Below, piece by piece: positions 35,239 through 45,774 of a stretch of 64,000 bases of DNA (its first letter is position 1; every line of letters begins with the position of its first letter). Source of the DNA: Desulfovibrio fairfieldensis (GTDB lineage Bacteria > Desulfobacterota > Desulfovibrionia > Desulfovibrionales > Desulfovibrionaceae); the NCBI RefSeq assembly GCF_001553605.1, contig NZ_CP014229.1, forward strand, positions 3,500,501 to 3,564,500. The letters run 5' to 3'. The notes under the pieces were generated by a model. It had not been told where the DNA came from. It worked only from the letters and a program-made list of their open reading frames with translations, and did not search any database. A program made the translations under genes and the position numbers.

Positions 35239-36345
35239 TTATCCCTTGAACATGAAGCGCCGCATGGACACGTTGAGCACAATGCCCAGCAGCGTGAAAT
35301 TGACCAGAGTGGCGCTGCCGCCGTAACTGATGAAGGGCAGGGGAATGCCCACCACCGGCATCAGCCCGATGACCATGCCCATATTGATGAAAATTTGCCA
35401 GAAGAAATAGAAGAAGACTCCCACCACCAGCATGCTGCCGAAGCGGTCCTTGGCCTGTACCGCCGTGGAGAAGATCGAGAGCAGGAAGAGGCAGAACAGG
35501 GTGACCAGGGCCACGCAGCCCACAAAGCCCCATTCCTCGCCGAACACGGCCACGGCGAAGTCCGAATGGCGTTCCGGCAGAAAGCGGAGCTGGCTCTGGG
35601 TGCCTTCCTTGAAGCCCTTGCCCCAGAGCTGGCCCGAACCGATGGCGATGCGCGACTGCAGAATGTGGTAGCCCGTGCCGCGCGGGTCGTTGCCGGGGTC
35701 CAGAAACGTCAGGATGCGTTGCCGCTGATAGTCGTGCATGCCCACGAACCACATGAAGGCCGCCGCGCAGGGCACGGCCAGCAGGCAGGTTTTGAGCACA
35801 TAGCCCTTGAGCCCGTGGAAGAGGATCATGCCGCCCAGAATCAGCAGGATCATCAGAGTGGTGCCCAGGTCCGGCTGGGTGACGATCAGGGCGGCTGGAA
35901 TCAGGCCCACAGTCAGCACGGCGCTGAAATCCTTCCAGCCCAGCGGGCGCCCGTCGCGGGCCAGCAGGCGCGCGGCCAGCACCAGCACGGCCAGCTTGGC
36001 CAGTTCCGAGGGCTGGATGCTCATGAAGCCCAGGGAGAGCCAACGCTTGGCCCCGTAGACGGTTTTGCCCGCCACGGGCACCAGGAGCAGCAGCGCCAGA
36101 CTGATTAGAAAAAAGGGCCAGGCCAGGTTGCGCAATTGGCGATAGTCAAAGCTCATGGCCAGAAGCATGCAGGCCAGGCCGCACACGCCCCAGATCAACT
36201 GGCGCTGGTAAAAACCGGAAAAGGCCAGGCCGTCTTCCAGCCGCGTGCCGCTGGCGGAGTACAGATTGCCCACGCCCAGAAAATAGAGCAGGAACATGCA
36301 GGCCAGCAGGCCCCAGTTGATGTAGCTGAACAGGCGTTTATCCAT
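35239..36345 (-). CDS. rodA: Rod shape-determining peptidoglycan glycosyltransferase RodA
   Basis: A 368-residue SEDS-family enzyme that polymerises glycan strands in the elongasome with PBP2. About ten hydrophobic segments are visible. SEDS signatures are KRWLSLGFMSIQPSELAKLA (about 121-140), QPDLGTTLMIL (with the catalytic Asp) and GYHILQSRIAIGSGQLWGKG, plus LPERHSDFAVAVFGEEWGF. The start ATG at 36345 follows GCTCCGGGCGGAGGAA-type sequence in reverse. It is downstream of mrdA, separated by 319 bp of repeat DNA. Confidence 0.95.
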   Translation of the reverse strand: MDKRLFSYINWGLLACMFLLYFLGVGNLYSASGTRLEDGLAFSGFYQRQLIWGVCGLACMLLAMSFDYRQLRNLAWPFFLISLALLLLVPVAGKTVYGAKRWLSLGFMSIQPSELAKLAVLVLAARLLARDGRPLGWKDFSAVLTVGLIPAALIVTQPDLGTTLMILLILGGMILFHGLKGYVLKTCLLAVPCAAAFMWFVGMHDYQRQRILTFLDPGNDPRGTGYHILQSRIAIGSGQLWGKGFKEGTQSQLRFLPERHSDFAVAVFGEEWGFVGCVALVTLFCLFLLSIFSTAVQAKDRFGSMLVVGVFFYFFWQIFINMGMVIGLMPVVGIPLPFISYGGSATLVNFTLLGIVLNVSMRRFMFKG

Positions 36346-36517
36346 GCGAGCTCCGGGCGGAGGAAATATATTTCAAACCTGTTCGACCTTCACACGAAGC
36401 GCGCCCGGCGCGGGCAGAGGGCGAAAAGACCATGACGCGGCATTTCCTTGCACTTGGCGCGGATGTCCGCTCTTCGCGGCCATTTGGGCGATGTGCCTGT
36501 TTCAAAGGTGAATTGCC
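36346..36517. other. Gap between rodA start and element A3, degenerate repeat DNA
   Basis: Words such as TTCGACCTTCACACGAAGCG, GGGCAGAGGGCGAAAAGACC and TTTCAAAGGTGAATTGC resemble the interiors of elements B1 and of the TAGAGCA family, but no full palindrome is left. No gene is seen. A rodA promoter could lie here. Confidence 0.35.
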
Positions 36518-36668
36518 CCAGGGCCTGTTAACGCTATAGAATTTTTGTTCGCCTGCAAGGAAGATAAACCTGCTTTGAGGGAGTGTACTCTTCTGGTACT
36601 CGACCGAAAAAGCAGGTGAAATCTGACGCGGCAGGAGGGCAAAAAGGCATAGCGTTAACAGGTCCTAA
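36518..36668 (-). repeat. Palindromic element A3 (151 bp, stop-anchored)
   Basis: This matches A2 almost base for base over 151 bp. The outermost tetranucleotides are CCAG at the left and CTAA at the right rather than CTAG on both sides, so a perfect target duplication is not present. The right end supplies the TAG stop of mrdA on the minus strand. It lies inside the cell-shape gene cluster between mrdA and rodA. Confidence 0.85.
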
Positions 36669-38593
36669 TCCTCCCGCCCCCGGACAGGGCGCGGCGCTGT
36701 CGCCGGAGCCGGGGACGCGGGCGCGCCCGAATCCGGGCCGAAGATATAATCGTAAATCTTTTTGGCCACCGGTCCGGCCACGCTGGAACCGCCGCCGCCG
36801 TGCTCCACCATGACCACCACCACGTAGGTTTTGCCGTTCTTGGAGCCCCAGGTGGCGATCCAGGCATGGTCGCGCTGGGCGTACTCCATTTCCGAGGAGC
36901 GCACCCGGCGGTCTCCGGCGGTCATTTTCAACTTGACCACCTGGGCCGTGCCGGTTTTGCCGCCCATGTCCGCGTCCTTGCGGCCCACCACCCGCGCCGT
37001 GCCCACGCCCGCGGTCTTGCGCATGGCGTCCACCACAAACTTGAACGTTTCAGGCTTGGCCGGAATACGGCTCTGCACCACGCGCGGGGCGTCGTTGAGC
37101 AGTTGCGGCTTGAGCAGATCCCCGCCGTTGAGCATGGCCGCCACATAGACCGCCACCTGCACGGGCGTGACCAGGGTGTAGCCCTGGCCGATGGAGACGT
37201 TGTAGGTCTCGCCGCGCACCCATGGCCTGCCGAAGCGGCGCTTTTTCCATTCGCGCGAGGGCACCAAGCCGGATTTTTCGTGCGGCAGGTCAATGCCCGT
37301 GGGACGCCCGAAGCCGCAAGCCTTGGCAAATTCCTCCAGCTTGTCAATGCCCAGGCGCTCGGCCATGAGGTAGAAATAGACGTCGCAGGAGTTGACCAGC
37401 GCGCTTTCCATGTTCATGGCCCCGTGCCCGCCTTTTTTCCAGCAGCGGAAAATCTGGTTGCCCAGCTTGACCTGGCCGGGGCAGAACACGGTTTCGCGCG
37501 GATTGACGCCGCGTTCCAGGAACAGGGCGGCCATGACCAGCTTCCAGACCGAGCCCGGCGGGTAGACGCTCTGGATCACCCGGTTCTGGAGGGGAAAGCG
37601 GTTGCTGGTGCGCAGGGCGTCCCAGTCCCGCTGGGAAATGCCCGCCGCGAAAAGATTGTTGTCGTAGGCCGGGGAGGTGACCAGGGCGCGCAGCTTGCCC
37701 GTGTCCGGCTCCATGACCACCACGCAGCCCGCCTCGCCGCCCAGAGCGTCCCAGGCCGCCTGCTGGAGGCCCCGGTCCAGGGAAAGATGCACCTCATGCC
37801 CGCCGCGCGGCTCTTCGCGCAGGGCTTTGCCCAGCACACGGGCGTGGGCGTCCACCTCCACGTCATAGAGGCCCTTGCGGCCGCGCAGCTGTTTTTCCAG
37901 CTCCAGCTCCAGGCCCTGCTTGCCCACCAGATCGCCCATGGCCAGCGCCGGATCTTTGGCCATTTCCTGCTCGTTGGCTTCGGCCACATAGCCCAGCACA
38001 TGGGCGAAAAGCTCTTTTTCCGGATAGCTGCGCTTGGTGCGGACCACGATTTCCAGACCCGGCCAGGCGTAGATCTCGGACTCGATGCGGGCCACCAGGT
38101 CAAAGTCGATGTCCGTGATCAGCAGAAGGGGTTCAAAGGACTTCACCTTGAAGCGGTCCTGCTGGTATTTCTCCCAGATCTGGGGCAGCGGAATGCCGGA
38201 CCAGGCGCTGATCTGGGCCAGGGTGGCCGGGATGTCGTGGCAGTCTTCGCGTACCAGGGACAGGCCGTAGGCCGTGCGGTTGTCGGCCAGCAGCTTGTCG
38301 CCGTCGTCCAGAATGCGGCCGCGCGGGGCGAAGATGCGCTCCTGGCGCAGGCGGTTTTCCTGGGCCTGGCGGGCGAATTCCTCGCCGCGGTGGACCTGGA
38401 GGTACCAGAAGCGGACCACAAAGACGAAGAACAACAGGCCCACAAGCACCTGCAAAAACACGACCCCGCCGCGCGGGGGCTGGTAGCCCTCGCTCTCCAC
38501 CTGGATTTTGAGCCAGGAGCGGATGCCCTCTTTTTTGCTGGGCGTCGCGCCTGGGGAGCCGGGCGCGAAGAGGCGCTTATTTTTCTTCATCAT
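36665..38593 (-). CDS. mrdA: Penicillin-binding protein 2
   Basis: A 642-residue peptidoglycan transpeptidase of the elongasome. It has a single membrane anchor (about 43-66), a dimerisation/pedestal region, and a transpeptidase domain with SVWK at 348-351 (active serine), SCD at 402-404 and KTG at 546-548. The spacing is normal for class B PBPs. The C-terminal 20 residues are Pro/Ala-rich. The start overlaps mreD by 17 bp (a second ATG three bases later is equally possible). The stop TAG is created by repeat element A3. Confidence 0.96.
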   Translation of the reverse strand: MMKKNKRLFAPGSPGATPSKKEGIRSWLKIQVESEGYQPPRGGVVFLQVLVGLLFFVFVVRFWYLQVHRGEEFARQAQENRLRQERIFAPRGRILDDGDKLLADNRTAYGLSLVREDCHDIPATLAQISAWSGIPLPQIWEKYQQDRFKVKSFEPLLLITDIDFDLVARIESEIYAWPGLEIVVRTKRSYPEKELFAHVLGYVAEANEQEMAKDPALAMGDLVGKQGLELELEKQLRGRKGLYDVEVDAHARVLGKALREEPRGGHEVHLSLDRGLQQAAWDALGGEAGCVVVMEPDTGKLRALVTSPAYDNNLFAAGISQRDWDALRTSNRFPLQNRVIQSVYPPGSVWKLVMAALFLERGVNPRETVFCPGQVKLGNQIFRCWKKGGHGAMNMESALVNSCDVYFYLMAERLGIDKLEEFAKACGFGRPTGIDLPHEKSGLVPSREWKKRRFGRPWVRGETYNVSIGQGYTLVTPVQVAVYVAAMLNGGDLLKPQLLNDAPRVVQSRIPAKPETFKFVVDAMRKTAGVGTARVVGRKDADMGGKTGTAQVVKLKMTAGDRRVRSSEMEYAQRDHAWIATWGSKNGKTYVVVVMVEHGGGGSSVAGPVAKKIYDYIFGPDSGAPASPAPATAPRPVRGRED

Positions 38594-39047
38594 CCGTGGT
38601 CCAGTGCCGCGTCGCGATCAACAGACGCCAGGCGAACGGCAGGAAGAGCGCCTGGATCAGGCTTTTGTCCAGCTCGTCCGGCACGTTGAAAGCGAGATTC
38701 TGCAGCGGGGCCATGAGCCAGGCCACGCCGTAATAGGCCGCGCCCAGGCAGGCGGAAAGCAGAAAGATGAAAATGAAGTTTTCCACTTCGAACAACCAGC
38801 GGCCCAGCTTGAACAGCGCGATGACCGCCGCGTACCAGACGATGACCCCGCCGAACTCGCGGGTGCCCATGCCCTCCTGCAAGAGCACGAAGAGCGGCAG
38901 GAGCCAGAGCATGTTCTTGTAGTCCCGCTCCTGCAACAGAATGATAAGGCCCACGGCCAGCACGTCCAGGCCCGGCACCAGGGCCTGCAGGCAGACGGCG
39001 ATGGCCATGAAGAAAATCCACCAGCAGATGTTGCGGAACTTGCTCAT
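38577..39047 (-). CDS. mreD: Rod shape-determining protein MreD
   Basis: A 156-residue membrane protein with about five hydrophobic segments, consistent with MreD. It connects MreC with RodA/PBP2 in the elongasome. Sequence conservation in this family is low, so the call rests on topology and on its place between mreC and mrdA. Its ATG overlaps the mreC TGA by 4 bp. Confidence 0.85.
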   Translation of the reverse strand: MSKFRNICWWIFFMAIAVCLQALVPGLDVLAVGLIILLQERDYKNMLWLLPLFVLLQEGMGTREFGGVIVWYAAVIALFKLGRWLFEVENFIFIFLLSACLGAAYYGVAWLMAPLQNLAFNVPDELDKSLIQALFLPFAWRLLIATRHWTTDDEEK

Positions 39048-39940
39048 GGCGTCACGGCGGCGGGCGGCGCGGGAGGCCCCACGAAGACAGGCGGCGGACC
39101 TTCGGGCTCGGGCTCGGGCTGGGCGATGCCCGTGGGCTCCAGCAGCAGCACTTCTTCAAGATGTTGCAGATCCACCAGGGGCTCGGCGTAAATGGCCATG
39201 AACTGGGTGTAGTCCGAAGGGGCCACGCTGAGCACGCGGGCCACGGGAATGCCCTTGGGATATTTGCCGTCCAGGCCGGAGGTGATCAGCACCTCGCCCT
39301 GTTTCACGTTGGCGTCGCGCTGCACGAAATTCACTTCCAGCTTGCGGCCCGTGCCCTGCCCCGCCAGGATGCCCAGCGCCCGGCTGTTTTGCGAGAAAAC
39401 CGCGATGCGGCTGCCCGGGTCCGTGAGCAGCAGGGCGGTGGCGGTATGCGCGCTGGCCCGCAGCACACGGCCCACCAGGCCCATGTGGGTGACCAGCGGC
39501 GTGCCGGGCCGCCCGCCCGTGGCATAGCCCCGGCTGATGGTGATGCTGTCCAGTACGGCGTTGGGGCCCATGCGCCCGGCCAGCACGCGCGCCCCCAGGG
39601 GCCGCCAGCTGGCGTCCACCGGCAGCTGGACCAGGGCGCGCAGGCGTTTGAGCTCGGCCAGATCCTCGCCGTTGGCCAGCAGGCGGGATTCCAGGTCCGC
39701 CACTCTGGCCTGGAGGCGCTCATTTTCCTCGCGCACGCTCACCAGGTCGAAATAGCGCTCCCAGAAGCCCGTGCCCACATCCTGGATGTAGCGCATGGGC
39801 TTGAGCACGGCGCCGCTCAGTTCCAGGCCGATATTGGCGGCAAAGTCGTCCAGGGTACGGGTGCGCTGGTTCCAGGAATACATACCCAGAAAGAGGATGA
39901 GCAAGACGCCCGCGAAAATCAGAATACGCCGCAATGACAC
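39044..39940 (-). CDS. mreC: Rod shape-determining protein MreC
   Basis: A 298-residue protein with a single N-terminal membrane segment (about 5-22), a coiled coil (about 65-100, ENERLQARVADLESRLL) and the paired beta-barrel core (GARVLAGRMGPNAVLDSITI, GLVGRVLRAS, VLITSGLDGKYPKGIPVARV). A Pro-rich tail follows. It organises PBP2 in the periplasm. The start codon appears to be GTG at 39940, with GAGGCGG ten bases upstream. Confidence 0.93.
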   Translation of the reverse strand: MSLRRILIFAGVLLILFLGMYSWNQRTRTLDDFAANIGLELSGAVLKPMRYIQDVGTGFWERYFDLVSVREENERLQARVADLESRLLANGEDLAELKRLRALVQLPVDASWRPLGARVLAGRMGPNAVLDSITISRGYATGGRPGTPLVTHMGLVGRVLRASAHTATALLLTDPGSRIAVFSQNSRALGILAGQGTGRKLEVNFVQRDANVKQGEVLITSGLDGKYPKGIPVARVLSVAPSDYTQFMAIYAEPLVDLQHLEEVLLLEPTGIAQPEPEPEGPPPVFVGPPAPPAAVTP

Positions 39941-39977
39941 AGAGTTATATCCGCCTCAGACTCGATTGCATACACAC

Positions 39978-40020
39978 GGGCGACGTCATGCCGGAAGCTT
40001 CTTCCGGCATGACGTCGCCC
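39978..40020. other. Perfect 20-bp hairpin between mreB and mreC
   Basis: GGGCGACGTCATGCCGGAAG (39978-39997) pairs exactly with 40001-40020 across a three-base loop. No T-run follows on the minus strand, so it is unlikely to be a simple terminator. It could be an RNA processing or stability element giving more MreB than MreC. Confidence 0.65.
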
Positions 40021-40062
40021 ACGGAGAAAATACGCCACAAAGGTGTGGAAGACCGCACGCTG

Positions 40063-41208
<1,146 letters not shown>

Positions 41209-41344
41209 TCAGGCTGAAAACTGTTCGGCTAAAACGGGCGTGAAGTCAAGACGATGGGCGTGGGGTTCAAAAACTTTGTCCCGGCCGGCGGATTCCCGAA
41301 CCGGCCCCGGAACAGCCCCTAATCCGCCCGCAAGGCGCGTTAGT

Positions 41345-42295
41345 ATGGTGCGTTGGCATACTCTGGCCGCGTATTTCCGCCGCAAGTACGGCATGCGGGT
41401 GCAAAAAATTCCACTTGACGCCGGTTCGGCCTGTCCCAACCGCGACGGCCTGCTGTCCACGCGGGGTTGTGTCTTCTGCAACGCCCTGGGTTCGGGCTCG
41501 GGCCTGGGCGGGCGCGGCCTGTCCCTGGCGGCCCAGTGGCAGGCCTGGCGGCAAAAGTACCGCGCCGGGGACCCGGACCGTCGTTTCCTGGCCTATCTGC
41601 AATCCTTTTCCAATACCTACGGCTCCCTGGAGCGTCTGCAAGACCTGCTGCACGCGGTCGCGGCCCTGCCGGACTGCTGCGGCCTGGCCGTGGGTACGCG
41701 GCCCGACTGCCTGAGCCCGTCCAAGCTGGACGCTCTGCTCCGGGCCGGGGCCGAAGCGGGCGTTGCGGAGATCTGGCTGGAGCTGGGCCTGCAAAGCGCC
41801 CATGACGCCACTCTGGCCCGGGTCAACAGGGGGCATACGGCGGCCTGCGCGGCCAAAGCCGTGGCCGAAGCCGCCGGGCGCGGCCTGCTGGTCTGCGGGC
41901 ATCTGATGGCCGGTTTGCCCGGCGAGGGCGAGGCGGCTTTTCTGGAAAGCGTGGACTGGGCCGTGAGCCTGCCCCTGCACGGCCTCAAACTGCACAATGT
42001 TTATGTGCCCGAGGGCACGGAACTGGCCCGCCGGTACCGGGACGGGCGCTACCAGCCCCTGGAGCGCGACGAATATGTGGACCTGCTCTGCGCGGCCCTG
42101 CCGCGCATTCCTTCCCGCCTGGTCATGCACCGTCTGCAAAGCGATCCCGCGCCCGGCGAACTGGTGGCCCCGGCCTGGGCCGCGCTCAAACGCCCGCTGA
42201 TGGCGGATCTGCTGCGCGCCCTGCACGCGCGCGATCTCTGGCAGGGCTGCCGGGCCGACGTTCCGGAGGGCCGGCCCGCATGGTACGGCGGGTAG
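41345..42295 (+). CDS. TIGR01212/YhcC family radical SAM protein
   Basis: A 316-residue radical SAM protein. The N-terminal cluster motif ACPNRDGLLSTRGCVFCN (about 28-45) has the unusual spacing of the YhcC family. Further blocks are YLQSFSNTYGSLERL, EIWLELGLQSAHDATLARVNRGH and HLMAGLPGEGE, as in that family. The biochemical reaction is not established; a tRNA modification role has been suggested for relatives. The ATG at 41345 has only a weak AAGG site. Confidence 0.88.
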   Translation: MVRWHTLAAYFRRKYGMRVQKIPLDAGSACPNRDGLLSTRGCVFCNALGSGSGLGGRGLSLAAQWQAWRQKYRAGDPDRRFLAYLQSFSNTYGSLERLQDLLHAVAALPDCCGLAVGTRPDCLSPSKLDALLRAGAEAGVAEIWLELGLQSAHDATLARVNRGHTAACAAKAVAEAAGRGLLVCGHLMAGLPGEGEAAFLESVDWAVSLPLHGLKLHNVYVPEGTELARRYRDGRYQPLERDEYVDLLCAALPRIPSRLVMHRLQSDPAPGELVAPAWAALKRPLMADLLRALHARDLWQGCRADVPEGRPAWYGG

Positions 42296-42359
42296 GGGCG
42301 GCCTCGAAAAGCCCGGGTTCATCGTCGCCGGACAGGACCCACAGGGCCCAGGCCGCGTC

Positions 42360-42388
42360 TTGACCTTTATCACGGCCGGAACTATGCA
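42360..42388 (+). promoter_or_regulatory. Possible promoter of the CstA-type gene
   Basis: TTGACC (42360-42365) and TATGCA (42383-42388) are 17 bases apart, about 50 bp before the ATG. The -10 box is weak, and another candidate TATAGT is at 42403. Confidence 0.3.
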
Positions 42389-42438
42389 GGTGGGCGTCAA
42401 TTTATAGTGTTTTCAACATACTTCGCGGGACGGCCGGG

Positions 42439-43986
42439 ATGGGGATGGTCTGCTTTCTTGCGGCGCTGGGCCTGCTGGTGCTGGGTTACGCGGTGTACGG
42501 CGTTTTTGTGGAAAAGGTTTTCGGCATTGACCGCACGCGGCCGACTCCGGTGCAGAGCAGGGCGGACGGCGTGGATTGCGTGGCCCTGCCCCCGTACAAG
42601 ATTTTTTTCATCCAGTTGCTGAACATCGCGGGCCTGGGGCCGGTGTTCGGGCCCATTCTGGGCGCGGTGTACGGCCCCGCGGCCCTGCTCTGGGTGGTGT
42701 TCGGCTGCATTTTCGCGGGCGCGGTGCACGATTTCCTCACCGGGGCCATGAGCCTGCGTTACGGGGCGGCCTCCTATCCGGAGCTCATCGGGCGCAATCT
42801 GGGCAAATATGCCTGCTGGTTCATGCTGGTCTTCACCATCTGGTTCATGGTTCTGGTGGGCGCGGTTTTCGTCAACGGCCCGGCCGGGCTGCTGGCCTTC
42901 AAGACCGGCGAGCTGCTGCGCTCCTGGGAGGGCGGCGCGGCCGTGTTGCAGTGGCTTGAAGCCTGTCCGCTGGCCGTGTTCTGCGCCGGGGCGGACGGCA
43001 CGGTTTCCGCGGGCAAGGTGCTGGCCCTGTTCTTTTCCGCCCTGATTTTCAGCTATTATTTCGTCGCCACTATCCTGCCCATCGACAAGATCATCGGCAG
43101 GATATACCCCTTTTTCGCCATCCTGCTGCTGTTCATGGCCTTCGGCCTGCTGGCCGCGCTGCTGCTCAATCCCCAGTACAGCATTCTGCCCAACCTGCGC
43201 CCGGCCGACTTTTTCACTAACCTGAACCCCAAGGGCGCGCCCCTTTGGCCTTTGCTCTTTGTGACCATCGCCTGCGGGGCCATCTCGGGCTTCCACGCCA
43301 CCCAGTCGCCCATGATGGCCCGCTGCATGCGCTCGGAAGGGCAGGCCCGGCTGATGTTTTACGGGGTAATGATCGCCGAGGGCGTGCTGGCGCTGATCTG
43401 GGTGACCATCGGGCTTTCTTTTTACGACGGGGACCCGGCGGCCCTGATGGCGGCCGGAACTCCGGCGGTGGTGGTTTCCAAGGCTTCCGAAGGCCTGCTG
43501 GGCGGGCTGGTGGGGGGCACCCTGGTTTTTCTGGGCGTGGTCATCCTGCCCATTTCCACCGGCGACACGGCCTTCCGCACCGGGCGGCTCATCCTGGCCG
43601 ACGTGCTCCGTTTTGAGCAGGGCTCGCTGGGGCGGCGCATCGTTTTGGCCGTGCCGCTCTTTCTGCTGGGCATTTACTTTGCCGTGGGCGACTTCACGGC
43701 CATCTGGATGGCCTTCGGCTGGACGAACCAGACCTTGGCCTGCGTGTCCCTCTGGGCGGCGGCGGTCTGGCTGCGCCGCCGCAAACGCCTGCACTGGGTG
43801 GCCACCGTGCCCGCGTTGTTCATGACCGCCGTGTGCGGCAGCTATCTCTTTTACTTTGATAAATTTCCCTTCCGCTGGCCCATGACGGCCTCGGTCTGCA
43901 TGGGGCTGGCCGCATCCGGGCTCTGTTTCGCGCTCTTTCTCGCCAGGGGCGGCAGGATGCCGGAGGGTGACGAGGCGAAGTTCTGA
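42439..43986 (+). CDS. Carbon starvation protein CstA family transporter
   Basis: A 515-residue membrane protein with 14 or more hydrophobic segments. The family opening GIDRTRPTPVQSRADGVDC..PYKIFFIQLLNIAGLGPVFGPILG (abbreviated) and GAVHDFLTGAMSLRYGAASYPELIG are clear, as are SGFHATQSPMMARC and VVSKASEGLLGG. CstA/BtsT proteins carry pyruvate or peptides. The C-terminal extension of E. coli CstA is absent, so it is a shorter family member. The start codon has little ribosome-site support. Confidence 0.9.
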   Translation: MGMVCFLAALGLLVLGYAVYGVFVEKVFGIDRTRPTPVQSRADGVDCVALPPYKIFFIQLLNIAGLGPVFGPILGAVYGPAALLWVVFGCIFAGAVHDFLTGAMSLRYGAASYPELIGRNLGKYACWFMLVFTIWFMVLVGAVFVNGPAGLLAFKTGELLRSWEGGAAVLQWLEACPLAVFCAGADGTVSAGKVLALFFSALIFSYYFVATILPIDKIIGRIYPFFAILLLFMAFGLLAALLLNPQYSILPNLRPADFFTNLNPKGAPLWPLLFVTIACGAISGFHATQSPMMARCMRSEGQARLMFYGVMIAEGVLALIWVTIGLSFYDGDPAALMAAGTPAVVVSKASEGLLGGLVGGTLVFLGVVILPISTGDTAFRTGRLILADVLRFEQGSLGRRIVLAVPLFLLGIYFAVGDFTAIWMAFGWTNQTLACVSLWAAAVWLRRRKRLHWVATVPALFMTAVCGSYLFYFDKFPFRWPMTASVCMGLAASGLCFALFLARGGRMPEGDEAKF

Positions 43987-44107
43987 GGCGGCAGTCGCGT
44001 GACCGGGGCCGTCAGGCGGCCTGCTTTTTCCGGGCGAGCTGTTGCTTTGCTTGCGCGCCGCGCGCCAGAGCATAATAATTCAACATAATACTCTCGGTAC
44101 GTTTTTT

Positions 44108-45772
44108 ATGCTTCAAACCTTTGCTCCCGCGTCCGCGCAAGGCGGCCCGGCACGCCGGTACCGGCTCTGGGATCTGCTCGCCCTGGCTCTGGCGGCCTGC
44201 TATGCCTGGGCCGCATTACAGGGCGTGCTGTCCATTTCCGTCGGCGGCGCGCAGTTGGACAGTGACCTGGCCACCTATGCCCAAGGCATGGCCGGGGCGG
44301 ACCATCCCGAACTGTTTGTCTTGGATCCCGTGCTGCGCGCCGTCACGCCGGCCAACAGCATCTGGAATTTGGAACGCTTCACGGCGCGCCTGCTGACCCC
44401 CGGCAACGACTATGTGGTGGGACTGTTCCGGGCCGGAGCTCTGGCTATCTTCATTTTCTACGCGGGCTGGTACCTTCTGGGCCGCTGGCTGTTCGGAAGT
44501 CCGGGCCTGGCTTTTCTGCTGGCCCTGCTGGCCGGAGTCACTGTCTGGGTGGAGTGGGGCACTTTCTGGGGCATCGCGCAGTCGGACCCTGTGCCGCGCG
44601 TGTTTTTCGCCGCGCTCTGGCCCTTTCTGCTGCTGGGGGCCCTGGCCGCTCAGGAGCGCCCGCTCCTGAGGCCTCCGGCCATGCTGGCCGCAGGCCTGTG
44701 CATGTGGGTGCACGGCATAAGCGCCTTGAACACCGGGGCCATGTTCTTTCTGGCCTTTGCCCTGCACCGTCCCCAGGGGCAGAGCCTGGTCGCGCATCTG
44801 GTCAATTGTGTTTTCTGCCTGGTGTTGTATTTCATACCGGTATTGGCCTTTCTCTGGCCTTCACTGACCCAGACTCACGCCTTCAGTGCGGCTGACATGG
44901 CCGTTTTTCAGGAATTGTTCAACCTGCGCTGGCAGGAGGACTATGGTCGCCTGGGGGAACGGCTGGCCCATCTGGTAAGTTTTTCCAGCCCGATGCTGCC
45001 CCTGCTTTGCGGCGGCTTCGCGGCCTGGTTGATCGTCCGGCGGCGCGGAAGAATGCGGGCGCGCCGCCTTGCCGCCATGTGCCCGGCCTTTGTGCTGGCC
45101 CTTGTCCTGGTTGTGTTGTTTTCCTGGGCGGAATCCCGCCTTGCGCCGGAGTTCGGACGTCTGCCCCTGGGGCATGAGCTCGTGCGGGGTCTGCGTTTTC
45201 TGGTGCCTCTTTCCTGGCTGATGATTGTGGCCGCGTTAGCCTGCTTCCGGCCTCGCCTGTCCCGTGCCGGGCGTCTGCTGCTGGCGGGCGGCGTTACCTC
45301 GGCCGTGTTGTTGCTGAGCCAGGATCGCCAGTATATGGCCGCGCAGTATGCGGTATCGCAAGCGACCGGCCTGCCGCTGCCCTTGCTGGACGACGCGCGG
45401 GAAGCCATGCGCGGAGCCGCCGCCTACCGGGAGGCTCTGGACAGGCAGGCACGGCTGGTGCCGCCGGGTGTGCCGGTTTTCAGCGACAGCGACGCCATGG
45501 CCGTGCGTTATCTGGCTCAGCGCCCTCTGGTGCATTCCTTTAAGGACGGGTATATTTTTTTCTATAACAAAGACGTGCAGGGCTCCCGCACCTGGCTGCG
45601 CTACAACGCCCTGATGCAGCGGGGACCCACGGGCTACATCGACGCCTGGCTTGCCTCGGGCGTGCCCTGGCTGCTGAGCGGCCGTCCGCGGGACAAGGCC
45701 CTGCTGGAGCCATACGGCGATGTGCTCTGGGAAAACGGCGGCTGGCTCATCGCGCGGCGGCGTGGAGGATAG
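44108..45772 (+). CDS. Polytopic membrane protein, paralogue 1 (possible GT-C glycosyltransferase)
   Basis: A 554-residue protein with about ten hydrophobic segments and a soluble C-terminal domain (about 430-554). It is a clear paralogue of the protein at 47528: the shared blocks include LDSDLATYAQGM, VEWGTFWGIAQSDPVPRVFF, LVPLSWLMIVAALACF and WLRYNALMQRGPTGYIDAWL. The topology and an acidic first loop (DSD) suggest a GT-C glycosyltransferase using a polyprenyl-phosphate donor, but no family name was recognised. ATG at 44108 lacks a strong ribosome site. It is followed after 2 bp by the HAD gene. Confidence 0.65.
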   Translation: MLQTFAPASAQGGPARRYRLWDLLALALAACYAWAALQGVLSISVGGAQLDSDLATYAQGMAGADHPELFVLDPVLRAVTPANSIWNLERFTARLLTPGNDYVVGLFRAGALAIFIFYAGWYLLGRWLFGSPGLAFLLALLAGVTVWVEWGTFWGIAQSDPVPRVFFAALWPFLLLGALAAQERPLLRPPAMLAAGLCMWVHGISALNTGAMFFLAFALHRPQGQSLVAHLVNCVFCLVLYFIPVLAFLWPSLTQTHAFSAADMAVFQELFNLRWQEDYGRLGERLAHLVSFSSPMLPLLCGGFAAWLIVRRRGRMRARRLAAMCPAFVLALVLVVLFSWAESRLAPEFGRLPLGHELVRGLRFLVPLSWLMIVAALACFRPRLSRAGRLLLAGGVTSAVLLLSQDRQYMAAQYAVSQATGLPLPLLDDAREAMRGAAAYREALDRQARLVPPGVPVFSDSDAMAVRYLAQRPLVHSFKDGYIFFYNKDVQGSRTWLRYNALMQRGPTGYIDAWLASGVPWLLSGRPRDKALLEPYGDVLWENGGWLIARRRGG

Positions 45773-45774
45773 GC

